Counted from the first letter of the stretch, positions 34,477-44,093 are shown. The stretch: 64,000 nt of DNA from Actinomyces sp. S6-Spd3 (GCF_000758755.1 NZ_JRMV01000275.1:124001-188000), one strand, 5' to 3'. Translations and numbers: made by a program. Notes: generated from the sequence alone by a model not told the origin.

Positions 34477-35603
34477 TTTTCAGCCTTCTTCCCATGAAGA
34501 GTCGATTCGATCAGGTCGGCAAGTTTAAGCGCGCCATCGGGTTGAGCCAGAGCTCGCGATGCCTGCGCCATCTGCTGCAATTCTGCGCTTCCGAGCAGGG
34601 GGAAGATCTTCTCACAAACGTAGTGGGAATTCAGATCCGAGTCCGCAACGAGAAGAGCACCACCGTGAGCAACGTGGTCAGCGGCATTAAGCTTCTGCTC
34701 TCCATTACCGATAGGAAGCGGAACATATACGCACGGCAATCCCAGTGCGGTCATCTCGGCGACAGTGCCTGCTCCTGAACGGCAGACAACAAGGTCAGCG
34801 ACAGCTAGCGCGTCTTCCATTGTTGAGAGGTAATCAATCACGTGCCAGCGTTGTGCAACGCCAGCTGCAGACACCGCCTGAGAAACTTCCTGATCCTTGC
34901 CCTTCCCAGTCAAGTGAAGCACTTGCACGTTTGGCGGAAGCTGCGCGGCAGCGGCAATCATCGCACGATTAACGTTGAGAGCGCCAAGAGATCCTCCGGT
35001 GATGAGGAGAGTCTCCATCTTCGGATCAATTCCCAACCTCGAGGCCGCCTGCTCGCGTGCAGCGAGGCGTCCTTCCTCACTGGAGCGAGTAGCGGCCAGC
35101 TCCTGGATGGCAGGGCGAAGCGGCAAGCCCGTCACTTCCGTAATTCCTTGCTTGGCAATCAGCGGTGTCGAGGGGAAAGTCAGGCCCAAAGCCGAGGCCC
35201 AGCGAGCACCCACGCGATTAGCCAAACCCGGCCGCGCATTTTGCTCGTGGATGATGATCGGAATGCCCATTTTACGGGCGGCAAGATAAGCAGGCGTGGA
35301 CACATATCCGCCAAAACCAACAAGTGCCTGCGCTCCCTGGAGGACCGAGCGACACTGAGCAATGGCTTGCTTCATGCGACGCGGCAATGAGAAGAACTGC
35401 AGGGAAGGCTTCCGGGGAAGCGGAACGCGTTCAATTGTCACAAGTTCGATCCCCGCTGCCGGAACAAGGGTCGTTTCCAAGCCCTGTTTCGTTCCAAGCG
35501 CGACGACCTCGTACCCGCGTGAACGCAGTTCAAGGGCCGTTGCGAGCAGGGGGTTCACATGCCCCGCTGTTCCTCCGCCAGCAAGAACGATCTTCTCACT
35601 CAT
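34473..35603 (-). CDS. murG: UDP-GlcNAc transferase MurG (lipid II synthesis)
   Basis: Membrane-associated GT28 glycosyltransferase that adds GlcNAc to lipid I to make lipid II. The 376-aa protein has the glycine-rich G-G-G-T-A-G-H near residue 9, G-F-G-G-Y-V-S near 97, H-E-Q-N-A near 119, and the donor-binding G-G-S-L-G-A and R-S-G-A-G-T-V-A-E motifs. Four-base overlaps connect it with ftsW and murC. Confidence 0.97.
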   Translation of the reverse strand: MSEKIVLAGGGTAGHVNPLLATALELRSRGYEVVALGTKQGLETTLVPAAGIELVTIERVPLPRKPSLQFFSLPRRMKQAIAQCRSVLQGAQALVGFGGYVSTPAYLAARKMGIPIIIHEQNARPGLANRVGARWASALGLTFPSTPLIAKQGITEVTGLPLRPAIQELAATRSSEEGRLAAREQAASRLGIDPKMETLLITGGSLGALNVNRAMIAAAAQLPPNVQVLHLTGKGKDQEVSQAVSAAGVAQRWHVIDYLSTMEDALAVADLVVCRSGAGTVAEMTALGLPCVYVPLPIGNGEQKLNAADHVAHGGALLVADSDLNSHYVCEKIFPLLGSAELQQMAQASRALAQPDGALKLADLIESTLHGKKAEK

Positions 35604-36877
35604 CGTGTTCCTTCCGTGGAGCGTTGACGTTTCTTTCCGGGATGACGACGCCGCGATGAGACGCGGGGGTCACGCAAACTCGAGAATTTCAGGCCCATTG
35701 TCATCCCTGCATTCTCGCGTGCGCAGGCAGCAACGACGGCAATCGCAGAGACCGTAAAGAGATATGAGGATCCGCCATATGAAACAAGGGGAAGAGGAAC
35801 ACCAATAACGGGACCCATCCCTGTCACGGAAGCGATATTAATGAAGGCCTGGATCCCAATCCACGTTGCAACGCCACCGGTGATGATGGCGGCAAAGAAT
35901 GAATTCGTGGTGCGAATGAGCCGCAGCATTCCCCAAATCATGAGGCACAGGCACGTAATAACGGTGAGGGACCCCAAAAGGCCAAACTCTTCGCCGATAA
36001 TCGCCAAGATAAAGTCTGTGTGCGCGGCCTGGAGATAATTCCATTTCTCGCGCGATGCCCCCGGCCCAAGACCGGTCAGGCCGCCTGATCCCAATGCCCA
36101 CAGCGCGTGGTCAATCTGTTCGGGAGCAGACAGGTTCCGTGCGGGACGATTCCACGGCATGACCGCAGCAATACGCTTCAAACGCGTTGGGTTTTGGAAG
36201 ACAAGGAATACTCCCAAAGGAATCACAGCTGCTGCGATGGTGAGGAACCACCGCTTGGGCAATCCTGCAACCCACACTGCTCCGGCAGCTCCCGCTGCCA
36301 TGACCATTGCGGTTCCCATGTCCTTGCCCAGCATGACGTCAACAAGAGCGAGAAATGCAGTGCCGCCCACCGTGACCGCCATTTGCTTCCAGTCTTGGCG
36401 CCTTGCGCCTTCTCGAGTCAGCACCCTTCCAAGGGCGATGATCAGAGCAAGCTTGAGGAACTCAGATGGCTGGAAGGTTCCCAGCCCTGGGAGAGACACC
36501 CAGTTGGTATTGCCGCCTTGAGAAGCAGCCAAAGGAGTCAAGACGAGGCCTTGAAAACCGAGTGCGATCAGGAAAACCAGAGGTGCCGCTCGGTACCACA
36601 GCGATGAGGGAATACGTTGAATGATGATCGCTGCGACTAAGAATGAGATTCCGGTAATTGCGAGCTGACGAGCGAAGGTACTGTATGGGCTACCACCTTG
36701 GGAGATCGTCGTAACTGCTGATGCAGAAAAGCCCATGACCAAGCCGAATAGCGTCAAAATCAGTGCAGGTAGAGCAATGAGATAGTAGGTCGCTACAGGC
36801 GAGTAGACCTTATCTTCCTCATTTCGCCGTGCAAATTCGAAGCGAGGAATATGGAGACGCTCAAGAAGAGAGGTCAT
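35600..36877 (-). CDS. ftsW: Septal peptidoglycan polymerase FtsW
   Basis: SEDS-family glycosyltransferase that polymerises lipid II at the septum with its partner FtsI. The 425-aa protein has about ten TM helices. Typical motifs are Q-P-S-E-F-L-K-L near residue 137, K-D-M-G-T-A, the extracellular A-H-T-D-F-I-L-A-I-I-G-E-E-F-G and L-P-L-V-S-Y-G-G-S-S. A very basic tail ends the protein. The start at 36877 overlaps the murD stop (ATGA). Confidence 0.96.
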   Translation of the reverse strand: MTSLLERLHIPRFEFARRNEEDKVYSPVATYYLIALPALILTLFGLVMGFSASAVTTISQGGSPYSTFARQLAITGISFLVAAIIIQRIPSSLWYRAAPLVFLIALGFQGLVLTPLAASQGGNTNWVSLPGLGTFQPSEFLKLALIIALGRVLTREGARRQDWKQMAVTVGGTAFLALVDVMLGKDMGTAMVMAAGAAGAVWVAGLPKRWFLTIAAAVIPLGVFLVFQNPTRLKRIAAVMPWNRPARNLSAPEQIDHALWALGSGGLTGLGPGASREKWNYLQAAHTDFILAIIGEEFGLLGSLTVITCLCLMIWGMLRLIRTTNSFFAAIITGGVATWIGIQAFINIASVTGMGPVIGVPLPLVSYGGSSYLFTVSAIAVVAACARENAGMTMGLKFSSLRDPRVSSRRRHPGKKRQRSTEGTR

Positions 36878-38355
36878 TGGGCAGCCCAATTAGCTTCAAG
36901 GCGCGCGACCGCCTCGCGGAAAACCTCCCCGCGCTGGGCGTAAGAGCGGAATTGATCCCACGACGCACAGGCCGGTGCAAGCACAACAGTATCTCCGGGG
37001 CGCGAGAGGGCAACGGCCTCATTCACAACGGAGAACATCCAGTCTTCGTGTCCATCAACTTCAACGAAGGGAACTGTCGGCGCATATTGCGCGAGCGCAC
37101 GAAGGATCGCACTGCGGTCTTCCCCAATGACAACGACTCCGCGCAGTTGAGGAGCAATTTTTGCGACAAGGTCGCCAAATTCTTGGCCCTTTGTATCTCC
37201 CCCGGCAATCCAGATAGCTGTTCCTGGAGTAATTCCACGCAGAGAAGCCGCAGCGGCATGAGCATTTGTTGCCTTGGAATCATCAATCCACGTAACGTCC
37301 GCGGCGTGAGAGATCACCGCACGTCGGTGATCAGCAGGATGGAAGTCACGAAGCCCCTGAGCAACTGCTTCCGGATTCACTCCATAAGCGCGAGCGAGGC
37401 CAGCGGCGGCAGTGGCATCCATGCGCGCGGCATCTGTTACCCCATCGTGGTATGCAATACGCAGGTCATCAACTTCGGCGAGGAATTGCGCCTGCATATG
37501 GCGCCTTTCCACGAAAGCTCGTTCCACCAGCGCATCTTCAACCCATCCCACTTGAGAAATCGACGGAATCCCAAGGGTCAGACCGATAGCGCGAGCACCT
37601 TCAATGACGTCTGCCTCGGCGACCATGTGCTCGATCTCGATATCAGAAGAGGGATAGAAGCAAGCTACTTGCGTTGCGTGGTAGACCTTTGCTTTGTCCG
37701 CCGCATAGGCTTCCGCACTACCGTGCCAATCAAGGTGATCAGCGTCAACATTGAGGCACACCGAAGCCAAAGGAGAAACCGTAGAAACCGTGTGCAACTG
37801 GAAGGAGGAAAGCTCGACGGCGAAAACCTCCGCGTCGGTATCAACGGCCTCGCAAATCGGCAAACCAATGTTGCCAACTTCAGCGACTCGAGCTCCGGAG
37901 GCACGCAAAATAGAACCCAGCATGCCAACGGTCGTGGTCTTGCCGTTCGTCCCCGTCACGCACAGCCAGGGCCGTCCCGCATGAGAAGAATCTTCTTGTA
38001 GACGCCACGCAAGTTCAACCTCACCGATGACAGGGATTCCTGCATCTTGAGAAGCAGAAAAAATCGGGTGGTGTGCGGGAATTCCAGGAGAAACAACGAT
38101 GCAATCAGGGTTCCATGCAATTGCCTCGCGTGAGAGGGCCTGAGCATCCGCCTTGTAGACGACCTCAACGCCAGTCAGCTCGTCTGGCTGAGCGGGAGTC
38201 TGCGCTTCACCCTGAGAAGAGGTATCGGGGCTACGCCCGTCAAACGCACGCAGCTGCGCGCCACGCGCAAGCAGCGCGCGAGCAGATGCCTTTCCTGATA
38301 CTCCCCACCCAAGGATTGCGAAACGGCCCTGCCAATTCACAGTCGAGACACCCAT
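36874..38355 (-). CDS. murD: UDP-N-acetylmuramoyl-L-alanine--D-glutamate ligase
   Basis: Adds D-Glu to UDP-MurNAc-L-Ala. The product is about 493 aa. The N-terminal domain starts F-A-I-L-G-W-G-V-S-G-K-A-S-A, the ATP loop is G-T-N-G-K-T-T-T near residue 136, and L-N-V-D-A-D-H-L-D-W-H-G follows. The C-terminal domain has I-W-I-A-G-G-D-T-K-G and P-A-C-A-S-W-D-Q-F. The ATG at 38355 overlaps the end of mraY by 19 bases. A GTG at 38340 forms a GTGA overlap with the mraY stop and is an equally plausible start. Confidence 0.96.
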   Translation of the reverse strand: MGVSTVNWQGRFAILGWGVSGKASARALLARGAQLRAFDGRSPDTSSQGEAQTPAQPDELTGVEVVYKADAQALSREAIAWNPDCIVVSPGIPAHHPIFSASQDAGIPVIGEVELAWRLQEDSSHAGRPWLCVTGTNGKTTTVGMLGSILRASGARVAEVGNIGLPICEAVDTDAEVFAVELSSFQLHTVSTVSPLASVCLNVDADHLDWHGSAEAYAADKAKVYHATQVACFYPSSDIEIEHMVAEADVIEGARAIGLTLGIPSISQVGWVEDALVERAFVERRHMQAQFLAEVDDLRIAYHDGVTDAARMDATAAAGLARAYGVNPEAVAQGLRDFHPADHRRAVISHAADVTWIDDSKATNAHAAAASLRGITPGTAIWIAGGDTKGQEFGDLVAKIAPQLRGVVVIGEDRSAILRALAQYAPTVPFVEVDGHEDWMFSVVNEAVALSRPGDTVVLAPACASWDQFRSYAQRGEVFREAVARLEANWAAQ

Positions 38356-39422
38356 TCTGCATAGAACAAACCGGCACCCATCACCGCGAAGAGCGCGGCA
38401 ATGAGCCAGAAACGAATAACGATCGTGATTTCTTTCCAGCCCTTGAGCTCAAAGTGATGATGCAAAGGAGCCATACGGAAGACTCGTTTGTGGGTCATCT
38501 TGAAGACGCTGATCTGGATAACGTCGGAGAGCGTTGTCAGAACGTAGAGACCGCCGATCAGTACGGCAAGGAACTCTGTGTCGGTCAGAATCGACACTCC
38601 GGCGAGCGCCGCACCAATTGCTTGCGAGCCGGTATCTCCCATGAAGATTTGAGCAGGAGACGCATTCCACCACAGGAACCCGGCAAGAGCACCAACCAAA
38701 GATGAGCAGAAGATTGCGATCGAAAGAGGATCACGTGTGGTGTAGCAAGCGGAAATATTGACCGTATCGCCCCAACAAGATTGGAGCAGCTGGAAATAAG
38801 AGATAAAGGTGTAGGAGACGAAAACAAAGATACCCGCACCAGCAGCAAGGCCATCCAAGCCGTCTGTCAGGTTCACTGCGTTCGACCATGCGGCGACGAT
38901 GAAATTCACCCAAATGACAATGAGAACCACGGCAGCGAGAATTCCCCATTGCGTGAAGGTCAATCCCAGGGGGCGCGTCATTGAGATATCGAAGATTCCA
39001 GGAGTACGACCATGAACATTCGGCCTGACCAAGATTCCCCACGTGAAGAGTGAGGCAATAGCAACCTGACCAACGATCTTTGCCCATGCATGCAACCCCA
39101 GAGAGCGCTGGTGCATGATCTTGAGGGCGTCATCAAGAAGACCGATGAATCCGATACCAACAAAGAGGAAAACAAGAAGCCAGCCTGACCAAGAAGGCGA
39201 ATGGCCATTAATCAGGTTTCCAGCCAGCCAGGCGATGACCGTCGCCAGGATAATAACCAGGCCACCCATTGTGGGTGTCCCGCGCTTTGTCATGTGCGCG
39301 GTCGGCCCGTCTTGGCGAATAAACTGCCCGTATTGGTGCCGGATCAGGTAATGGATCAGAACCGGGGTGAGGGAAATCGAAAGGACTAAAGCAACCGCAA
39401 AGGCAATAATGAGCCCAATCAT
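38337..39422 (-). CDS. mraY: Phospho-N-acetylmuramoyl-pentapeptide transferase
   Basis: Membrane enzyme that transfers phospho-MurNAc-pentapeptide to undecaprenyl phosphate, making lipid I. The product is 361 aa with about ten TM helices. Family motifs include K-R-G-T-P-T-M-G-G-L near residue 45, N-L-T-D-G-L-D-G-L-A and M-G-D-T-G-S-Q-A-I-G, and M-A-P-L-H-H-H-F-E near the end. The ATG at 39422 overlaps the murF stop (ATGA); an upstream in-frame extension is rejected. Confidence 0.97.
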   Translation of the reverse strand: MIGLIIAFAVALVLSISLTPVLIHYLIRHQYGQFIRQDGPTAHMTKRGTPTMGGLVIILATVIAWLAGNLINGHSPSWSGWLLVFLFVGIGFIGLLDDALKIMHQRSLGLHAWAKIVGQVAIASLFTWGILVRPNVHGRTPGIFDISMTRPLGLTFTQWGILAAVVLIVIWVNFIVAAWSNAVNLTDGLDGLAAGAGIFVFVSYTFISYFQLLQSCWGDTVNISACYTTRDPLSIAIFCSSLVGALAGFLWWNASPAQIFMGDTGSQAIGAALAGVSILTDTEFLAVLIGGLYVLTTLSDVIQISVFKMTHKRVFRMAPLHHHFELKGWKEITIVIRFWLIAALFAVMGAGLFYAEWVSRL

Positions 39423-40813
39423 AAAGTGCCCTCCTCCACTAGGCGATCGGCAACTTTCCATGCACCGGAGCCGTTGGATCCCTTAATGAATACGACGGCA
39501 TTATCTTCCAGTATGCCGCGCAGAGCGTCGATTACCTCGTCAACATTCCGGAAGCGACGATGTGTGTCGTCCTCGCCTCGCTCACTGAAGTAGAACTGAG
39601 ATTCATCGCCGAGAGCAAGCACGCAGCGCGCACCCGCATCTTCAAAGAACCGCGCGACTTCGCGATGCGTTTCTTCCGAGGCCTCGCCAAGTTCAAGAAT
39701 TCCACCGGCGACAATGACCAGGGGGCGCCTTACTGCCAGATCCGCAGCAGCACGGCATCCTGCTCGGAAGGAATCCAAGTTCGCGTTGTAGGAATCGTCG
39801 ATGAGAGTGATGTGGCGACCGTCAAGCTCGAGTTCGTGAATGCTCATGCGATGAGGACTCGACGCCCCTTGGCCATTAACAGCCGCGCAAGCCTTTTCCG
39901 GCGCGATACCCAAAACCCACGCGCCTGCGATTGCCGCGCAAGCATTTGAGACGTGATGGATACCGACCAAGCCAAGATGCATCGGGAAAGTCAAGCCGTC
40001 GAGATGAAGATTAAAGACAGCCCTCCCCTGCTCATCAAGGTGAAGGTCTTCAGCCCAGAGGTCAGCCTCCGCATTTCCGGCAGCAGAGAAAGTGACGATA
40101 CGTCCCGGAGCCTGTGGAGCCATCTCCATCACATGCGGGTCATCGCGATTGAGAATGCTCACCCCCGAAGGAACGAGGCCTCGAATCAATTCTGCCTTTG
40201 CATCGCGAACGCCCTCAACAGAGCCGAAGCCACCCAAGTGCGCGTGTCCCACCATGAGTTCAATCGCGGCGTCAGGGGGCGCGATACGCGTGAGGTAATC
40301 AATGTGACCGGGCCCCGACGCGCCCATTTCGAGGACCAGGTGACGCGTCGATTCATCGGCACGCAAAACTGTCAGGGGAAGCCCCACCTCGTTATTGAAA
40401 GACAATTGCGGAGCAACGGTTGGCGCATCCTCGCTCATGATCGCGGCGAGAAGATCCTTTGTCGTGGTTTTACCAGCCGAACCCGTCACTGCGATCACGT
40501 CCAGCGGCTGGGACTGGCGCAACTCGCTGAGATAGGCGCGAGCAAGCTCTCCCAAGGCGAAGGTTGAGTCTGAAACAACGATTTGGGGAAGCGGCGAATC
40601 ACAGACATGTTCAACGATTGCTGCCACTGCACCACGCGAAGCCGCCGCTTCAAGATACTGGTGCCCATCGCTTGTCTCACCGCGACGAGCGACAAAAAGA
40701 GAACCCGGGGTAATTTCTCGAGAATCCGTTTCAACTGTCGCGGTCACGTCAACATCAGTGCCGTGGAGCTGTGCGCCCAATGCTTGAGCGATCCACTTGC
40801 TGGACCTATGCAT
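39419..40813 (-). CDS. murF: UDP-MurNAc-tripeptide--D-alanyl-D-alanine ligase
   Basis: Adds D-Ala-D-Ala to the UDP-MurNAc-tripeptide. The 464-aa protein has the N-terminal domain with D-S-R-E-I-T-P-G-S-L-F-V-A near residue 32, the ATP loop G-S-A-G-K-T-T-T-K-D, the S-F-N-N-E-V-G-L-P-L-T motif and D-D-S-Y-N-A-N in the middle domain. ATG 40813 has AAGGAGAAGC directly before it. Only 42 bases separate it from ftsI; murE, normally located here, is absent. Confidence 0.97.
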   Translation of the reverse strand: MHRSSKWIAQALGAQLHGTDVDVTATVETDSREITPGSLFVARRGETSDGHQYLEAAASRGAVAAIVEHVCDSPLPQIVVSDSTFALGELARAYLSELRQSQPLDVIAVTGSAGKTTTKDLLAAIMSEDAPTVAPQLSFNNEVGLPLTVLRADESTRHLVLEMGASGPGHIDYLTRIAPPDAAIELMVGHAHLGGFGSVEGVRDAKAELIRGLVPSGVSILNRDDPHVMEMAPQAPGRIVTFSAAGNAEADLWAEDLHLDEQGRAVFNLHLDGLTFPMHLGLVGIHHVSNACAAIAGAWVLGIAPEKACAAVNGQGASSPHRMSIHELELDGRHITLIDDSYNANLDSFRAGCRAAADLAVRRPLVIVAGGILELGEASEETHREVARFFEDAGARCVLALGDESQFYFSERGEDDTHRRFRNVDEVIDALRGILEDNAVVFIKGSNGSGAWKVADRLVEEGTL

Positions 40814-40855
40814 GCTTCTCCTTAGGGTTTCACCCATTTACTGCACACTAGCGTA

Positions 40856-42619
40856 CTAGGGCCTCGTGGGATACAGCTGGGCGGTTTCTGTAGATGCAGG
40901 AATTCCCAGGTTTCGCACTGCCTCAGTTGCTACTTCTCCCCACAAAGGAGCCGCAGAATCCGAAGACAAACCGCCCACACGCGGGTTGTACAAAACAACC
41001 GAAATTGCCAAACGCGGAGATTCCGCGGGAATCAAACCGGCAGTGTTTGATACGACCGCGTCAGCTCCATTGACTTTGATGTCTGCCGTACCCGTCTTCA
41101 CAGCAATGCGGTAGCCCTCGACCTTTGCTAGCTGGCCAGTACCCAATTCATCAGTGACAACAGACTCCATCATGGTGATGAGTTCTTTTGAGCGATCCGC
41201 CGACATGACTTGCTTCGGCTGAGGAGCCGTAGCTTTCTCGGCACGCCCCTGCGAATCGACCGTCGAGTCGATAATTCGAGGCGCAATCATCACACCACGG
41301 TTTCCGATTGCCTGAATGAGTTGATTCTGTTGGACCGCGGTAACAGCGTAGGACTGCCCGAACATCATCGTGTAGCGATCTCGGCCTTGAATATTGTCGA
41401 AATCTCGCATGATGCCCTGAGACTCGCCCGCCAGCTCGATTCCAGTGGGCTGGTTAAGACCCATCTTCGTCATGAAGTCGTAGCGATCACGATCGCCCAC
41501 CTGCTCGCCAATCTCAATCGTTCCAACGTTCGAGGATTCCGCAAGGATACCGGTCGACGTCAAAGTCTCAGTTCCGTGCTCGTGGTAATCCTTGATCGGA
41601 CCGCCGGCATCGGGAGGGTTAATGCTATACGGGACGCTGTATTGACTCGTTGGCGTAGTCGTTCCCTTTTCCAGGGCCGAGGCCACAGTTAGCAGCTTGC
41701 CCACCGAACCCGGTTCGTAGGGAGCCTGCACCCCCATGACAGATTGAGGTTTTGCGGCATCCGGCGTCGTGGACCCCGAATCGGCAAGAACAAGAATACG
41801 TCCCGTCGACACATCAGAAATGACGACGACTCCCCAGTCTGCATTGTGCTTACGCACGCGTTCGTCAAGACGGTCTTGAACGAGGTGTTGAAGGTCAGCG
41901 TGGAGGGTTGTCCGTACTGAACCGCCATCTTGAGGCTCTTTGGTCGTGCGCTTCCCACCGGGCATAATCGCACCGTTGGGCGAGATCTCGTAAGCTTCTT
42001 CCCCTGCTGTTCCTTGGAGGAAATTGTTGAAGTACGCTTCAAGCCCTGAAACGCCATCGCTTTGAGCATTGACCGCGCCAACGATCGGAGCAGCGGTATT
42101 ACCGTTCGGGTAGACGCGGTCGAAGACCGACTCCCATTCAATTCCAGTGATATCGAGCTTGCGGATCTCACGGTATGTCACCGCATCGACATTTTTCTTG
42201 AGGTAGACATACGTGGAATCCCCCAGCATCATGCCGCCCAATTCGGCGCGACTCATCCCTAAGAGCGGGGCGAGCTGCTTGGCTGCTTCTGCTGGGCCTC
42301 GACCGACTACTTTACCGTCGTCGTCTTTGTGTTCGTAGGTCGTGATTGCTCGCTGGTTGACGGCAATGTGATAGGCCTGAACTGAATCTGCTAAGACAAC
42401 GCCATTCACATCGAGGATGTTGCCGCGTTTTGCACCGATTTCACTGACAGCTGTGCGAACTCTTTCGCCTTCCGATGAAAGAGTCGCGCTTTGGAAAATT
42501 TGGATAACCAATAGCTGAAGAACGCATAACGCAAAGAGGACGGTGAACATCCTCCCGATTCCACGGGCGCGATTCGCAGTGGTATCACTCGCTTTGCGTG
42601 TGCGCTGCCACAACCTCAT
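40856..42619 (-). CDS. ftsI: Septal class B penicillin-binding protein (FtsI/PBP3)
   Basis: Transpeptidase that cross-links septal peptidoglycan with FtsW. The 587-aa protein has a short basic cytoplasmic tail, one TM helix (about 23-44), the PBP dimerisation domain (G-N-I-L-D-V-N-G-V-V-L-A near 70) and the transpeptidase domain. Active-site motifs are Ser305 in P-G-S-V-G-K, the S-S-N triad at 362-364 and Lys508 in K-T-G-T. No PASTA domain is present. Overlap with ftsL is 4 bases. Confidence 0.97.
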   Translation of the reverse strand: MRLWQRTRKASDTTANRARGIGRMFTVLFALCVLQLLVIQIFQSATLSSEGERVRTAVSEIGAKRGNILDVNGVVLADSVQAYHIAVNQRAITTYEHKDDDGKVVGRGPAEAAKQLAPLLGMSRAELGGMMLGDSTYVYLKKNVDAVTYREIRKLDITGIEWESVFDRVYPNGNTAAPIVGAVNAQSDGVSGLEAYFNNFLQGTAGEEAYEISPNGAIMPGGKRTTKEPQDGGSVRTTLHADLQHLVQDRLDERVRKHNADWGVVVISDVSTGRILVLADSGSTTPDAAKPQSVMGVQAPYEPGSVGKLLTVASALEKGTTTPTSQYSVPYSINPPDAGGPIKDYHEHGTETLTSTGILAESSNVGTIEIGEQVGDRDRYDFMTKMGLNQPTGIELAGESQGIMRDFDNIQGRDRYTMMFGQSYAVTAVQQNQLIQAIGNRGVMIAPRIIDSTVDSQGRAEKATAPQPKQVMSADRSKELITMMESVVTDELGTGQLAKVEGYRIAVKTGTADIKVNGADAVVSNTAGLIPAESPRLAISVVLYNPRVGGLSSDSAAPLWGEVATEAVRNLGIPASTETAQLYPTRP

Positions 42620-43011
42620 CGCGCGGCGACACCGCCCTCAACTGTGCCATCGGATAGACGAATAGTGCCGAGCTTGCCGGCGTGTACCATTCCCTGTGCC
42701 TTCGCAGCCTTCTCCAGTTCAACGGGAGAAGCCTTTTCTTGAAGTTGAGTCTGCAGAGTCCATGACTGTGCTTCAAGCTCATTGAGCTGAATCTGGTACT
42801 CGCGAATCTCGTACGAGGTCTGCGCCATGTGGGTGTTAATCACCATGGGAACCACAATAGCGATTGCGATCATGACCAGCGCGATGATCGTCATGGGAAT
42901 GACCGAGCGACGAGGACGCGTGGAGTTGACCACCGTCAAAAGTGGTCGAATTTCCTCACCTACGTAGGCCGGACGAGAGGTCGCGCGTGCGCGCGCGGTG
43001 GCTCCGCTCAT
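42616..43011 (-). CDS. ftsL: FtsL-like septum formation protein
   Basis: Small bitopic protein of 131 aa. A basic cytoplasmic N-terminus of about 38 residues precedes one TM helix (about 39-60) and an extracytoplasmic coiled-coil segment (E-Y-Q-I-Q-L-N-E-L-E-A-Q, then L-Q-T-Q-L-Q-E-K). FtsL is poorly conserved; the call rests on size, topology and its place between rsmH and ftsI, with 4-base overlaps on both sides. Confidence 0.87.
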   Translation of the reverse strand: MSGATARARATSRPAYVGEEIRPLLTVVNSTRPRRSVIPMTIIALVMIAIAIVVPMVINTHMAQTSYEIREYQIQLNELEAQSWTLQTQLQEKASPVELEKAAKAQGMVHAGKLGTIRLSDGTVEGGVAAR

Positions 43012-43985
43012 GGTCTTTCCTTCCAGGGACGTATCATCTGTGCGCCGCGCATCCGCACGGATGCGGAACGCGGATTATGGGATTTTTCTGTGTCGTCAGC
43101 CAACTGCGCTCCTCGAGTAAGGAGTTGCAAGCGAGCTTGAAGTTCTTCGGGGATGAGGGGAATCCCCGCGGGGGCTTGGTCTGTTGCCCCACGTCGAAAG
43201 ATGTCCTTGACCAAGCGATCTTCCAAAGATTGATAGGACTCGATGACGATTCTTCCGCCCACACGAAGTCGTTCGAGAGCTGCGGGAAGTGCGGCCTCGA
43301 GAATCGTGAGCTCATCGTTGACCGCAATTCGCAAGGCCTGGAAGGTCCTCTTCGCGGGGTTTCCTCCGGTGCGTCGCGCGGCCGCCGGGATCGAGTCTCG
43401 AACGATCTGCGCCAATTGTGAGGTTCGCGTGAGCGGCTGAGTTTCCCGGTCACGAACGATGCGCGCAGCGATCTTCGAGGCGAACTTCTCTTCCCCGTAA
43501 ACCCGCAGGATCCGCGTAATTTCGTCTTTCGAGGCCGAGGCCAAGAGCTGGGCAGCGCTCACTCCGACGGTGGGATTCATTCGCATGTCGAGAGGTGCGT
43601 CGTGCGAATACGAGAAGCCACGTTCTTCTTCGTCGAGCTGAAGAGAAGAAACGCCGAGGTCCATGAGAATGCCATCAACCATTGCTCCCGGCGCTTCATC
43701 GGCAACTTCAGCCATGTTGTCGTAAGTCGTATGGAATGCTCGGAACCTGGAGCCGAAGGGCGCAAGCCTTGCTGATGCAAGCTCAATTGCTGCGGGGTCA
43801 CGATCGATGCCGAAGACGGTCAGTTGAGGGAAACGCTTGAGCGCTGCTTCGGTGTGGCCACCCATCCCCAAGGTCGCGTCAATGAGGACCGCTCCGGGAG
43901 TTTCAATAGCGGGAGCAAGCATGTCCAAGCACTCGTTGAGGAGGACAGGAACGTGCAAGCGCGAGGCATCGCGGTCAGCAGACAC
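43008..43985 (-). CDS. rsmH: 16S rRNA (cytosine1402-N4)-methyltransferase
   Basis: SAM-dependent methyltransferase for C1402 in the 16S rRNA P site, 325 aa. It shows H-V-P-V-L-L-N-E-C-L near residue 11, D-A-T-L-G-M-G-G-H-T-E-A near 37, G-I-D-R-D-P-A-A, D-L-G-V-S-S-L-Q-L-D-E and the late S-Y-Q-S-L-E-D-R. Start is GTG at 43985 with AAGGAGGG upstream. A long inverted repeat sits between mraZ and this start. Confidence 0.97.
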   Translation of the reverse strand: MSADRDASRLHVPVLLNECLDMLAPAIETPGAVLIDATLGMGGHTEAALKRFPQLTVFGIDRDPAAIELASARLAPFGSRFRAFHTTYDNMAEVADEAPGAMVDGILMDLGVSSLQLDEEERGFSYSHDAPLDMRMNPTVGVSAAQLLASASKDEITRILRVYGEEKFASKIAARIVRDRETQPLTRTSQLAQIVRDSIPAAARRTGGNPAKRTFQALRIAVNDELTILEAALPAALERLRVGGRIVIESYQSLEDRLVKDIFRRGATDQAPAGIPLIPEELQARLQLLTRGAQLADDTEKSHNPRSASVRMRGAQMIRPWKERP

Positions 43986-44012
43986 TTCTGCCCTCCTTCT
44001 GTGTGATGGGTA

Positions 44013-44093
44013 CCCGTCGTTCCAGGTCCCCCACCGTGCTCTGCCATCGGGGAAGTGACGTCAGAACATCGGGAGGAGACCTGGAATGACGGG
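44013..44093 (-). repeat. Long inverted repeat between mraZ and rsmH
   Basis: On the minus strand CCCGTCATTCCAGGTC (44093-44078) and GACCTGGAACGACGGG (44028-44013) pair over 16 bp with one mismatch, enclosing 49 bases. The first arm starts directly after the mraZ stop and the second ends 27 bases before the rsmH start. No T-run follows, so it looks like an intercistronic RNA structure rather than a terminator. Confidence 0.8.

Noticed and set aside
36829-38001. 390-codon open frame on the plus strand
   Set aside because: Antisense to murD and ftsW start; low-complexity, no domain and no ribosome site.
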